Positions 18,122 to 26,754 of a stretch of 64,000 nucleotides of DNA are shown piece after piece (position 1 is the first letter of the stretch; every line of letters begins with the position of its first letter). The stretch is from Sphingomonas chungangi. Its GTDB lineage: Bacteria; Pseudomonadota; Alphaproteobacteria; Sphingomonadales; Sphingomonadaceae. A model generated the notes under the pieces. It saw nothing but the letters and a program-made list of their open reading frames with translations, was not told the DNA's origin and ran no database searches. A program made the position numbers and the translations under genes. The stretch lies in NCBI RefSeq assembly GCF_013778325.1, contig NZ_JACEIB010000006.1, positions 434,001-498,000 on the forward strand. Reading direction: 5' to 3'.

Positions 18122-18724
18122 TCAGGGGCGCTGGAAGCGAAGCCGTTCGGCTTCGATCTCGGATGCCGTATATCCCGGTGCATTCTCGTCGAAGCGTTCC
18201 CAGCCCTCCGCTTCATAGGCCTGGCGGCGATCGATCAGATTGACGCTCCGGTCATCGCTGAGGATAGCGCGCGCGGTGGGCACCAACGGTTCGTCCACCT
18301 TCGCGGTCACCAATGTGCCGCCGCGCCGGACGCCCTCGGCGTAGACGTGAGCATCTTGCTCCGGCACGCCAGCATTTGTGAGCGCTCCGACGAGTCCACC
18401 CGCGGCTGCGCCCACGAGCGCACCGCCGGCCACGCCCACTGCTGTCGCCACCAGCCATCCGGCGGCGACGACAGGCCCAATGCCGGGAATGGCGATAAGC
18501 CCGAGACCGGCAAGAAGACCTCCGACACCGCCGACGGCCGCGCCGATCCCGGCGCCCGCGCCGGCATCCTGGGCAGCCGGGTCGAGTTGGGTGTGGTGTT
18601 CGCCGCGCGTGTCGTTGGCCACGATGCTGATGTCGCGGTGGGCCACGCCCGCCGCCTCGAGATCCTGGACCGCGCGACGGGCATCGTCATAACGGTCGAA
18701 CAGGCCAGTGAGTGTCTGGGTCAT
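18122..18724 (-). CDS. General stress protein 17M-like membrane protein
   Basis: A 200-residue protein. The N-terminus LTGLFDRYDDARRAVQDLEAAG is a YflT/GSP17M-type domain. Residues about 50-120 are extremely Gly/Ala-rich (GAGAGIGAAVGGVGGLLAG and two further blocks) and could form membrane helices with GxxxG packing. A third part, GVPEQDAHVYAEGVRRGGT, completes the family pattern. The C-terminus is charged. Such proteins are induced by general stress in many bacteria. It lies in a probable stress operon with the GlsB-type gene upstream and the PepSY-like gene downstream. Confidence 0.8.
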   Translation of the reverse strand: MTQTLTGLFDRYDDARRAVQDLEAAGVAHRDISIVANDTRGEHHTQLDPAAQDAGAGAGIGAAVGGVGGLLAGLGLIAIPGIGPVVAAGWLVATAVGVAGGALVGAAAGGLVGALTNAGVPEQDAHVYAEGVRRGGTLVTAKVDEPLVPTARAILSDDRSVNLIDRRQAYEAEGWERFDENAPGYTASEIEAERLRFQRP

Positions 18725-18778
18725 ATCATCTCTCCTGCCGGAGCAAGGCTCCGGCTTGTCATTGCGTCATGGGCTTGT

Positions 18779-19036
18779 TCAGCGTGCCGTCCCGCGGACG
18801 ACGAGGTGGTAGAGGACGAGAACGACGACGGCGCCGACGACCGCGACGAGCAGGCTGTAGAGGTTGAGACCGGTGACGCCGGCCGCGCCGAACTGGTTGA
18901 ACAGGAAGCCGCCCACCACGGCTCCGATCACGCCGAGCACGATGTCGAGCAGGACGCCTTCGCCGGTCCGATTGACGATCTTGCTGCCGACGAAGCCGGC
19001 GATCAGACCAAGGATGATCCATGCGAGAACAGACAT
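18779..19036 (-). CDS. GlsB/YeaQ/YmgE-family membrane stress protein
   Basis: An 85-residue, three-helix membrane protein with the family signature IILGLIAGFVGSKIV followed by GEGVLLDIVLGVIGAVVGG. It is similar to transglycosylase-associated or GlsB-type stress proteins; the molecular role is not settled. It is first in the minus-strand stress run and lies 54 bases before the 200-residue gene. I could not find an EcfG element in its upstream region. Confidence 0.85.
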   Translation of the reverse strand: MSVLAWIILGLIAGFVGSKIVNRTGEGVLLDIVLGVIGAVVGGFLFNQFGAAGVTGLNLYSLLVAVVGAVVVLVLYHLVVRGTAR

Positions 19037-19143
19037 ACGTCTTCTCCTGATGCTCCGAACGAGGTTTCGGATGCAGGAAAGCTAGGGGCGCCCGCCCAGA
19101 TGCCAAAGATGCAGCGACACCCAATCGCTTGGTGCATCGGCAC

Positions 19144-20646
19144 CTATTCGTGGCCGGGATCACTCCCCAAATGATGCCCGCGATCCCGCGCCCAGATGAT
19201 CGCCTCCGCACGGCTGTGCGCGTCGATCTTGGCGTAGAGGCGGGCAACGTGATTGCGAACGGTGTTGCGCTTGAGGCCGAGCGCATCGGCGATGGCCTCG
19301 TCGCTTTTGCCCTGCGTGATAAGGATCAGGACCTCGCGCTCGCGCCGGGTGAGTTCGACGCTCGACACCGCCGAACCCATGGGCGCCACAGGGGTTCGCA
19401 ACGCAGCGAGGCGATCCATGATCTTCTGGCTGAGCCAGCTTGAATCCTGCATCGCGCCTTCGATGGCGGCGATGAGGTCGAGTTCTGTGCGCTTGCGATC
19501 GCTGATGTCCTGAAACGCGCTCAGGATGCAATATTGGCCGTTGATGGTGACGGTCTCGGCAGAAGCGAGGCAGGTGAGCAGCGAACCGTCCCGGGTCTTG
19601 AGGTTCAGTTCGTAGCCTCGGAAAGCGCCGGCCTCGGCGACGCGCTCCTCGATCTCGCGCCGCACCTTGCCGCTTTCGAAGAGCTCGATATCCGCCGGCC
19701 TGCGGCCGACAACCGATTCGTAACCCCAATCGGTCAAGGCGAGGAAGGCGTGGTTGACGTTGAGAATGCGCTGACCTTCGAGGCTGGTGAGAAGCATCGG
19801 CACCGGAGCGAAGCGAAAGGCGGTCGCGAAGCGCTCCTCGCTCTGTCTCAGCGCCTGCTCCGCACGCCGTCGCGGCTCGAGGTCGGCGAAGGTGAAGATC
19901 ATGCACTGCTCGTTGTTCGGCATCTCGGCAGGGTGACCCGCCAGCAGGACGAGCTTCGTGGCACCTGAAGGCAAGGGTAGTTCCGCCTCCATCTGGGGAA
20001 TGGTTTCGCCGGCCTTGAGCAAAGACTTGGCTTGATCGCGCCGCTCCGCCTCGGCGAGGATGTCGAGCTCGTAGAGGGTATGGCCGATGATCTGGTCGCG
20101 ATCCCACCCCGAAAGTTCGAGGAAGCCCTCATTGACACGCACATAGCGCAGATCGTCGAGCCGCACGATCAGGGCCGGCGCGGGGTTGGCGTTGAACATG
20201 CTTTCAAAGCGCTCTTCCGCCTCGAAGGTCTCCGTCGCATCCGCGATGACGAGGATGCGGAAGGCGGGGCCATCATCCTGCCGATCGAGTATCAGACCGC
20301 GCTCGCGATGGATCCAGTCCGGCTCCGACATGCCCCGTCTGCGCACCTCGACCACGACATCGTGAAAGCTTTCGCCTCGGGCCAGACGCGCCATAGGTGT
20401 CGCTTTTCGCTCGAGCTCTCGACCATCGCGAAAACGAAGATCGAACCGGCGGTCATAGTCCTTGGCCGATACGCCGAGATCAGCGATCGTCTCGCAACCA
20501 TGCATGGTCAGGGCTGCGGGATTGGCAAAAAGGATCCTGCCGTCTTCCGCCAGGATGATGATGCCATCGCTGACGGCAGCGAGAATGTCGCGGAGCAACT
20601 CGTGGCTGTCGGCAACCGGAACTGGCTCTTGATCTGCTTTCGTCAT
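19144..20646 (-). CDS. Multi-PAS regulator with LuxR-type helix-turn-helix
   Basis: A 500-residue soluble protein: three PAS domains (about residues 20-135, 150-260, 280-400) followed by a C-terminal LuxR-type domain, LTRREREVLILITQGKSDEA and HVARLYAKIDAHSRAEAI. There is no kinase or receiver part, so signal sensing by PAS cofactors or ligands should act directly on DNA binding. The ATG at 20646 is chosen because the first PAS begins soon after; in-frame sequence upstream (to 20844) is low-complexity and overlaps the divergent deaminase promoter. The divergent deaminase gene is a plausible target. Confidence 0.8.
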   Translation of the reverse strand: MTKADQEPVPVADSHELLRDILAAVSDGIIILAEDGRILFANPAALTMHGCETIADLGVSAKDYDRRFDLRFRDGRELERKATPMARLARGESFHDVVVEVRRRGMSEPDWIHRERGLILDRQDDGPAFRILVIADATETFEAEERFESMFNANPAPALIVRLDDLRYVRVNEGFLELSGWDRDQIIGHTLYELDILAEAERRDQAKSLLKAGETIPQMEAELPLPSGATKLVLLAGHPAEMPNNEQCMIFTFADLEPRRRAEQALRQSEERFATAFRFAPVPMLLTSLEGQRILNVNHAFLALTDWGYESVVGRRPADIELFESGKVRREIEERVAEAGAFRGYELNLKTRDGSLLTCLASAETVTINGQYCILSAFQDISDRKRTELDLIAAIEGAMQDSSWLSQKIMDRLAALRTPVAPMGSAVSSVELTRREREVLILITQGKSDEAIADALGLKRNTVRNHVARLYAKIDAHSRAEAIIWARDRGHHLGSDPGHE

Positions 20647-20849
20647 GCTCGTCGCCAACCGTCTCGCCTCGCCGCTCGAATCCGATCCGCAGGGGGCGGA
20701 CTGGTTCAACATGCGCGCTGCGATTTCGGTCCGTATGAGGACTCCTCCCGTCGAAGACTCCCGAGCCTTGCGGAATGCCTTTTGAGGGGCCTGAGGGGAG
20801 CGAGTTCGTCGAGAGTGCGTTCGGCAGGTCCGGCCAGGGAGCACTTTCG

Positions 20850-21344
20850 ATGTTCAGCGAAGAAGACGAGCGATGGATGCATACCGCGATCGAGGCGGCC
20901 ACCGAGCGCGGCCGCGATCCGAGCCTTTCGCCGATCGGGGCGGTCATCGTCCTCAAAGGCCGCGCGATTGCCGTCGAGCGCAATCGCACCGAGGAACTGT
21001 GCGACGCGACGGCTCATGCGGAGATGATGGCGTTTCGCAAGGCCGGGGTGGCGGTCGGCGACATGGAACTGCGCAATGCGGTGCTCTACTCGACGCTGCA
21101 ACCCTGCGGCATGTGCACTATGGCCTCGATCTGGTCGAAGGTCGGTCGCATCGTCTACGGCGCCGGCCGCGACGACGTGCACCAGATGTATTTCGAAGAC
21201 CGCAACTTCGACACGATGAATTTCGTGGCGGACGCCTACCGGGACGATCTCGTCCTGGAAGGGGGATGTCTTAGAAAAGAATGCGCGGCACTCTATTACG
21301 GGCCGGACGATGACGTGCCGAAGGAGGAACAGGGTAACATCTAA
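20850..21344 (+). CDS. Cytidine/guanine deaminase-family protein
   Basis: A 164-residue zinc hydrolase of the CDA superfamily. The zinc site is His56-Ala-Glu58 (TAHAEMMAF) and Cys86/Cys89 (LQPCGMCTM), with Glu58 as proton shuttle. The C-terminal region is guanine-deaminase or TadA-like rather than cytidine deaminase-like; substrate is not decided by sequence. The ATG at 20850 follows AGGGAGC at the right distance, and earlier in-frame sequence is not conserved-looking. It is divergent from the PAS-LuxR regulator gene. Confidence 0.85.
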   Translation: MFSEEDERWMHTAIEAATERGRDPSLSPIGAVIVLKGRAIAVERNRTEELCDATAHAEMMAFRKAGVAVGDMELRNAVLYSTLQPCGMCTMASIWSKVGRIVYGAGRDDVHQMYFEDRNFDTMNFVADAYRDDLVLEGGCLRKECAALYYGPDDDVPKEEQGNI

Positions 21345-21350
21345 CCCGGG

Positions 21351-21794
21351 TCAGAAGATGGCAAAGAGCGCCACGCCGGCGATCATGAGCAGCGCACCGA
21401 CGATCCTCCCGATCCCGGCGGAATGCTGGGTAAAGCCCAGGAGGCCGAAATGGTCCAGTGCGACCGAAGCGACGGTCGATGCGGTCACCGTCAAACCGAT
21501 GAACAGTGCCGCGCCAAGACTTTCCGCCGTATAGATCATCGCGGTGACGAAGCCGAAGCCGAGCAATCCGCCCGTCCAGCCCCACCAGGGTATGGAGAAG
21601 ATTTGTCCTCCGCCCGGCCATCGCTCGCCAACCGCCAACGCGGCGACCAACGACGCGGCGAGCGTGGTTATGGCAATCAGTGCCAGCGACAGAAAAGGGG
21701 CGTCTAGCCCCTTTCGCAGCGCGGTGTTGGTGCCGGCTTCAAACGCGTTAAGCGTGCCTGCGATGAGCGCGATCAGGACGAAAAGCGCGCTCAT
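21351..21794 (-). CDS. DMT-superfamily transporter, YdcZ (DUF606) type
   Basis: A 147-residue, five-helix membrane protein with the DUF606 pattern: LIALIAGTLNAFEAGTNTAL at the N-terminus, then PWWGWTGGLLGFGFVTAMIY and a final LLMIAGVALFAIF. Such half-size DMT proteins probably work as dimers exporting small metabolites. The ATG at 21794 is preferred, because the longer frame adds a proline-rich leader. Its stop lies 6 bases from that of the convergent deaminase gene. Confidence 0.75.
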   Translation of the reverse strand: MSALFVLIALIAGTLNAFEAGTNTALRKGLDAPFLSLALIAITTLAASLVAALAVGERWPGGGQIFSIPWWGWTGGLLGFGFVTAMIYTAESLGAALFIGLTVTASTVASVALDHFGLLGFTQHSAGIGRIVGALLMIAGVALFAIF

Positions 21795-21837
21795 GCGACA
21801 GGCTTCGAGCATAGGCGGGGGTGCGCGTGTGGCTCCG

Positions 21838-22383
21838 TCATTCGGTTTCGACCGAGGTGGCGCCAAGATCTTTCAATCGGCCGACAACGCCGTCACGATC
21901 GCGCTCGTTGGCGAGATCGATCGACACGATGATCGCCTCTCCGAGAGCCGGATCCTTTTCAGCCGGCACACCCGGGTGCCCGCTCTCGACGTCCGCGCCG
22001 TCGGCCGTCTCGCCGCTGCTGGCATCAGCTCCGTCGGCCGATACGAATATATCGGTTCGTTCGATCCCCATGTCCTGCACAAGGTGCTCGATTGCCAGGT
22101 CCGCAGCGCGCCGCGTAGCAAAGCGCGCCGTGATGCTGAAACCATTCGTCGCTTCGGCTTCGCGCTCCTCCAGGATTTGCCGCTCGGCCTCCTCGTCATA
22201 GCCCGACGATGGCGCGGGCTCCCCGTCGCCGGGGCGCGTCTGGGACGGTGCGTCCGAGGTCGGGAAGCTCTCGTCGAGCGCCACGTCGAGCTTGGCATCG
22301 ACGTTGGTCGGATCGGATTTCAGCTGGGGATGGGTTTCTGCGTCGTGCGCTTCACGAACGTCCGGTGTTTTGTCATCGGTCAT
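21838..22383 (-). CDS. Acidic protein with DESFP-type motif, unknown function
   Basis: A 181-residue soluble, acidic protein. Residues about 30-45 contain LDVALDESFPTSDAPS, a variant of the DESFPASDPP motif common in small alphaproteobacterial stress proteins and seen again at the end of the protein at 53958-54341. The rest includes GFSITARFATRRAADLAIEH and LVQDMGIERTDIFV, a ferredoxin-like alpha/beta pattern that repeats in AIIVSIDLANERDRDGVV. The ATG at 22383 follows AGGAG at a good distance. It lies upstream of the DUF606 gene on the same strand. Confidence 0.7.
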   Translation of the reverse strand: MTDDKTPDVREAHDAETHPQLKSDPTNVDAKLDVALDESFPTSDAPSQTRPGDGEPAPSSGYDEEAERQILEEREAEATNGFSITARFATRRAADLAIEHLVQDMGIERTDIFVSADGADASSGETADGADVESGHPGVPAEKDPALGEAIIVSIDLANERDRDGVVGRLKDLGATSVETE

Positions 22384-22906
22384 GTCGGGCTCCTGGATCG
22401 TGACGGTCAACAACGATCCCGAAGGGCCCCTGGGCGCAGGCCGACGACGGTAAATTATACCAACCTGGATTAGCCGTTAGGCATGGCATGCGGGTGGCCG
22501 CGATTCTTCAACCCTTGCTTATATTTCGTCTCCAGCGTGCACCGGCATTCGCCCGACCGCATCTGACGCGGTCTTCTAACCTGCGATGTCGGGCCAATGT
22601 GGGCGCACGGCAAGCCATGGCCGGGCGTCGTAACTGCCCCACTTTCACCGGCGGCGCTCCATAGCCGCATCGCCTCTTCGACATCATCCCCGCGCGAAGC
22701 GTGATCCGTCATCGAACCGCTCAATGCTGAAGCGAACGCCGCGTTTCGGGCACGATGATCTCGCCTCCTAAATCTTGGCGAGACGGTTCAGGCCTGGCGG
22801 CTACCGGCATGGTCAGCTTGGTCAAAGCAACTGAGTTGACCTGAAGCAATGCGCTCTTCCGAATTTCCTGATTAGGTTTGATCGAAAAGATCGGGGCACT
22901 GCAGCA

Positions 22907-23101
22907 ATGCACTATCGTTTGTACACGCTGGATAGAGCGCGGGGCACGATCAAGGCTGGGACGGATCTCGAGGCACCAGGCGATGGCGAGGCAATCGAGT
23001 TGGGCAAGGCAGCCCATCCGGAGGGCGGCGCCTTCGAGCTTTGGTGCGCGAAGAGGCGTGTCTTCAGCAATCTCGAAGCCAGCAATCCGTCGCAGGCCTG
23101 A
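22907..23101 (+). CDS. Small protein, unknown function
   Basis: A 64-residue protein with alternating strands and a helix: MHYRLYTLDRARGTIKAG, then DGEAIELGKAAHPEGGAFEL and WCAKRRVFSNL. The pattern (a strand, an acidic helix with EAIELG, then a final strand with W-C) is that of small alphaproteobacterial proteins of unknown role. There is no signal or membrane segment. The upstream ribosome site is weak. Confidence 0.55.
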   Translation: MHYRLYTLDRARGTIKAGTDLEAPGDGEAIELGKAAHPEGGAFELWCAKRRVFSNLEASNPSQA

Positions 23102-23110
23102 TCGCCTAAA

Positions 23111-23479
23111 TCATTGCGCGTTTGGAACTTCGAACGCCGGACCGGCGACGCAGGAGTAACGCGTTTCTGTTACAGCGTGCGACTTCCTGTCATTGGACGA
23201 AGCAACATAGTCCATCGTGGCGCGGTCGATCGACGCACTCACCATAGAGTCGGCCGTCATGTCGCGCATCAGCACGATCTGCCTGCCGATCGAGTCCGCG
23301 ATCGGCAGACGGGGAAATCCCTCCTTCTGGAACGTACGATGCCCTAGATCGAGGTTGAGCCGCACGACCGCCCCGTTGAGCGCGGTGCAGGTCAGTCCTT
23401 CCGGCTTAGTCAGAACGCTGACAGAGGCTGAACAGCCAAAGGCTGCGCAGCCCAGTAGGGCCGCGATGGGGACGCGCAA
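23111..23479 (-). CDS. Small exported protein, paralogue of the gene at 498-875
   Basis: A 122-residue protein whose mature part matches the gene at 498-875: GLTCTALNGAVVRLNLD, then TFQKEGFPRLPI, MDYVASS and ETRYSCVAGPAF. The TTG at 23479 is chosen because a hydrophobic segment with a Gly-Cys box (PIAALLGCAAFGC) follows at once, giving a likely lipoprotein or exported protein. The frame stays open upstream to 23644, but that part looks non-coding. Two cysteines are kept between the paralogues. Confidence 0.65.
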   Translation of the reverse strand: MRVPIAALLGCAAFGCSASVSVLTKPEGLTCTALNGAVVRLNLDLGHRTFQKEGFPRLPIADSIGRQIVLMRDMTADSMVSASIDRATMDYVASSNDRKSHAVTETRYSCVAGPAFEVPNAQ

Positions 23480-24072
23480 AGAGATCTCATCGGCTTGAGG
23501 ACGGTAGGAAGACGACTTTAGCAGAACAGCCAGGTCGGTCCACCGGATTGCTCTGAGTTTCAAGACTATGACGGAGATCCGAGGGCATGATATCGTGGTA
23601 TTTGCGTCCGAACGGCGCTCGATCTGCGGTATCGAATTCGTCAAGGTTTGCGATCACCGCGCTGGGCCTGCCGCGTATGGAGGGGGAGGCGCCGACAATC
23701 CCATCCAATCCTCCTGAGTGACGGGAGGAGGGCACGCCAGGATCCGCGGTCAGTGGTGCAGTACTGCGGGCTATTATAGTTGCTATTGTATCAGAAGATG
23801 AATTGATATCGATGGCTAGGAGGGGGTCATCGGTGTGTGAATAGATATACTCCGACGATCTCTAAACATTCACGCCCGCGTTCCCGCATCAGTTAATTGC
23901 GATCGAACAGCTCGAACCCGGTAGCGGTCAAAGGCGCCAGCGGTCCGAACTGCCAAGTCGCTCGGCCAACCGAAGCAGGCGATGCGAAGGCCTGCCCGGC
24001 AAGCCGCGCAAGAGCTTCATGTCGAGCTGCAAGAAGGTCTGACGACATGGGCGGCTGGCCGCACGCGCCCGC
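23480..24072. other. Intergenic stretch, partly AT-rich
   Basis: About 590 bases without a supported gene. The part at 23760-23870 is clearly more AT-rich than the surroundings (for example TATTATAGTTGCTATTGTAT), which may mark a promoter or a foreign segment. No repeats or hairpins were found by eye. Confidence 0.4.
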
Positions 24073-25182
24073 TCACGAGGTCCGGCGTATCCCGACTCGA
24101 TCGCCGAGCGAGAAGGATCTCGGAAGCGAGTGGGGCACGACCAGCGCCACGACGAGCGCAAGGACGCCGCCGATCAGCGTGGCGATGACCCGGTGTTCGG
24201 CATTCGCGATCGGCGAGGTCTCGCCAAGCGAGATTAGGAGCACGACCGTCGCGGTGATCGACGCCGTGAGGGCGGCGTAGTGCGCCTTCTGCAGGGCGAA
24301 GGCGGCTCCAGCCGCGACTGTCATCCCGATCAAGAGCAAGGCCGGCTGACCGCGACACGCGAGGGAGAAAAGGGTGGCGATGATGCAGCCACCGATCGTC
24401 CCGCCGAGCCGCGCCAGCCCCCGGATCCGTGTTTCGTGGAGCCGAGGCTTGAGCACGATCAGCGCTGTCATCGGCGCCCAGTAGCCATTGGCGAGATGGA
24501 GCGGGACGATCAGCAGGATGCTGCCGCCGACGCAGAGCGCGGCCCGGAGCATGTGAGCGACGAGAAGTCCTCGATCCGTGCTCGGCTTCAACGTGTTCAC
24601 GATGATCGGCGCGGCGGCGCCAGGAAAGAAGCGGGCGAGGGCCCAGACGGTCGCAAGCTCAGCAACGCCGCCAACGGCCACCATCCCTCCGCGCCATGCC
24701 GCGGCTGCGGCGTGGCCTTCGTAATAGCCGGCCACGAAGTAGATGATGACGACTTGAAGGACTACCCACCAGAGGTCTTCATCGCGAAGCGCCAGCGCCG
24801 CGCATCCGGCCGCCGCCGCGGCTGCCGTCATCAGGAAGACGAGGCTGTGCTGGCCGAGTACTGTCCCGAGGAAGGCTGCAATCGTCATGCCGACGAGCGC
24901 TCCGATCATGGCGCCCCAGCGACGTCCGCCGAGCTCGCGCGCGGCGCCGAAACCAACCGCGAAGGCGGCGCCCGCCGCGACCGCACCGCCTGCCGCCCAG
25001 CCGAAGGCTTGGCCCAGGAGGATCAGGATTGGCATCGCGGGCACGCAGAGCGCGGCCTCTCGCCAATGAAACGGATCGAAGTGCTGCCGTTGGAACGTCA
25101 GCGTGGTCCAATTCGGCGCCTGCTTCATCGATGCGTCAACACTGCTGCGAATGGGAAGTTCAAAGGGGGTAGTGGACATCAT
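24073..25182 (-). CDS. FUSC-family aromatic acid exporter-like membrane protein
   Basis: A 369-residue membrane protein with two sets of about five helices. The second set contains the FUSC-type element YWAPMTALIVLKPRLHETR followed by GTIGGCIIATL. FUSC proteins are linked to efflux of aromatic acids and other toxic compounds. The soluble domain of longer family members is reduced here. The divergent MarR gene 123 bases away suggests ligand-responsive control. No membrane fusion partner gene is adjacent, which argues for a stand-alone system. Confidence 0.75.
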   Translation of the reverse strand: MMSTTPFELPIRSSVDASMKQAPNWTTLTFQRQHFDPFHWREAALCVPAMPILILLGQAFGWAAGGAVAAGAAFAVGFGAARELGGRRWGAMIGALVGMTIAAFLGTVLGQHSLVFLMTAAAAAAGCAALALRDEDLWWVVLQVVIIYFVAGYYEGHAAAAAWRGGMVAVGGVAELATVWALARFFPGAAAPIIVNTLKPSTDRGLLVAHMLRAALCVGGSILLIVPLHLANGYWAPMTALIVLKPRLHETRIRGLARLGGTIGGCIIATLFSLACRGQPALLLIGMTVAAGAAFALQKAHYAALTASITATVVLLISLGETSPIANAEHRVIATLIGGVLALVVALVVPHSLPRSFSLGDRVGIRRTS

Positions 25183-25305
25183 TCCCAGGCGAGCACGATC
25201 GTGTCTCGCCGTGCTCCTTCGTCAATCGGCTGCACAATGACCGGCGTCAGGTCACGAGTGCAACAGATGGATGTAGTTCTGGGCCAATATCCCTAGAAGA
25301 CACTG

Positions 25306-25704
25306 ATGGATGACGAACTGAGCGACGCGCACTATGAGGCCCTGGCGAGCATTCGTCACGAATTGCGGCGATTCCTGCATTTCAGTGAGCAAGCCGCCTC
25401 TGCATCGGGGGTGACAGCGCAGCAGCATCAGGCGTTATTGGCAATCCGCGCGTCGGGCGGCTCGATGCTCGTGGGAGCGCTGGCGGATCATCTGCTGCTT
25501 CGACCTCACAGCGCGAGCGAGCATGTCGATCGTCTCGTCAAGCTGGGCCTGGTCCGCCGCGGTGGCGGCACGACGGACAAACGACAGGTCCCGGTCGAAC
25601 TGACATCGCAGGGCAAGGCGATGCTGGCATCGCTCTCCCGCGTGCACCGTGAGGAGCTCCGGCGGATACGCCCCTTGCTGACTCAGCTCATCGGGACGCT
25701 CTGA
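25306..25704 (+). CDS. MarR-family transcriptional regulator
   Basis: A 132-residue winged-helix protein with the MarR layout: dimer helix LRRFLHFSEQAASASG, recognition part GALADHLLLRPHSASEHVDR and wing VRRGGGTTDKRQVPVELT. It begins with ATG at 25306 and runs divergently from the FUSC gene, which is the obvious target; regulation by a phenolic ligand is inferred from family habits. Its 3' end overlaps the convergent carbonic anhydrase gene by 22 bases. Confidence 0.85.
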   Translation: MDDELSDAHYEALASIRHELRRFLHFSEQAASASGVTAQQHQALLAIRASGGSMLVGALADHLLLRPHSASEHVDRLVKLGLVRRGGGTTDKRQVPVELTSQGKAMLASLSRVHREELRRIRPLLTQLIGTL

Positions 25705-26360
25705 CGAGCGAACTGGTAGCTTTGTTGGATCTGGATGTGGGGAGCCGCGCCACCGGGGTTCGGCGCGGTGCAGACATGACCGAGCAATCCGTCTCCAATG
25801 CCATAGACCAATCCATACAAAGCCAGCTCTCGGCCGCTTCTCCAGGCCTCAGTCACGATTGGGTGCTGCGATAGCGCTTGCACCTGCTCGATCACATTGA
25901 GTTCGCACAACCTGTCCAGCTTCGCACCCTGCGAACAGCCAGCGAGGTCATCGTGGCGTTGCCCATATAATCGACGAACAGGCGCCAACCACTGCGCGAC
26001 CGCGTCAGCCGGTTCGGTGAGAACCGCTTCGATCCCGCCGCAGCCGTAATGGCCGACCAGCAGGATGTTATCGATGCCCAGCACATCGACAGCGTAGGCG
26101 AGCGCGGCGGTGAAATTCGGATCCCCGGGCTCAGCAAGATTGGCCACATTACGATGGACGAACATCTCGCCCGGATCGAGATCGACGATCTCGGTCGCCG
26201 GAACCCGGCTATCGGCGCAGCCGATCCAGAAGTAACGGGGGCGCTGTTGTCCGACCAGGCGAGCAAAGGAGCCCGGATCGCTGGTCGTCTTTCGTCCGGC
26301 CCACGCTCGGTTACGTCGGAGAAGATCCGGGACGGGACCATCCGCAGCACCGACCGTCAT
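25683..26360 (-). CDS. Beta-class carbonic anhydrase
   Basis: A 225-residue cytosolic zinc enzyme converting CO2 and bicarbonate. The ligands are Cys48 (with the Asp50-Arg52 dyad in CADSR), His104 and Cys107 (GHYGCGG). The GEMFVHRNVAN block is typical of beta-class enzymes. The ATG at 26360 overlaps the stop of the upstream membrane protein gene as ATGA, so translation is coupled. The run ClC channel, membrane protein, carbonic anhydrase lies on one strand and suggests a joint role in anion, proton or bicarbonate balance. Confidence 0.9.
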   Translation of the reverse strand: MTVGAADGPVPDLLRRNRAWAGRKTTSDPGSFARLVGQQRPRYFWIGCADSRVPATEIVDLDPGEMFVHRNVANLAEPGDPNFTAALAYAVDVLGIDNILLVGHYGCGGIEAVLTEPADAVAQWLAPVRRLYGQRHDDLAGCSQGAKLDRLCELNVIEQVQALSQHPIVTEAWRSGRELALYGLVYGIGDGLLGHVCTAPNPGGAAPHIQIQQSYQFARQSVPMS

Positions 26361-26686
26361 GTCGGCGAGTGAAGGTTCGGCACGCTGCCTCGCGTTTTGC
26401 CCTTGGTTCCGTCCTTAATCAGACGGCGCAGGCGATCCTGCTCTCGCCAGGTTCGACCCACCGGGAGCAGTGCGAGAGCGCCGATCCCAAGGAAGAAGAT
26501 CACCATCTGGACGAATGGGCGTCGTGCGGCGCCGGGAATGATGAACAGTGATGCCAGCACCAGCCAGGGGCCGAGCTCAGGCAACCGCATCCACTTGAAG
26601 ACGTGCCACGCGGCCCAGGCGACGAGCGCGGCAGCAACAATGCCGCCGAACACCTGGAGCAGACAATTGGCAAATACGACGAGCAT
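26357..26686 (-). CDS. Small membrane protein coupled to carbonic anhydrase
   Basis: A 109-residue protein with three probable helices (CLLQVFGGIVAAALVAWAAW, LGPWLVLASLFIIPGA and VIFFLGIGALALLPVG) and a basic C-terminal tail. No family is recognised. The ATG at 26686 has AGGGGGA upstream. Its stop overlaps the carbonic anhydrase start by 4 bases, and it follows the ClC gene by 68 bases, so a shared transcript is likely. Confidence 0.65.
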   Translation of the reverse strand: MLVVFANCLLQVFGGIVAAALVAWAAWHVFKWMRLPELGPWLVLASLFIIPGAARRPFVQMVIFFLGIGALALLPVGRTWREQDRLRRLIKDGTKGKTRGSVPNLHSPT

Positions 26687-26754
26687 ATCGCGGTCCCCCT
26701 GCTGGTTCGGGCAGCATCATGATATGAATATCGTAGAGCGATATATGTTCCCGA

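Noticed and set aside
22470-22724. Minus-strand frame of 84 codons
   Set aside because: Composition unlike a protein and no ribosome site.
23760-23870. AT-rich segment as replication origin or attachment site
   Set aside because: No repeats, DnaA boxes or tRNA end could be seen.
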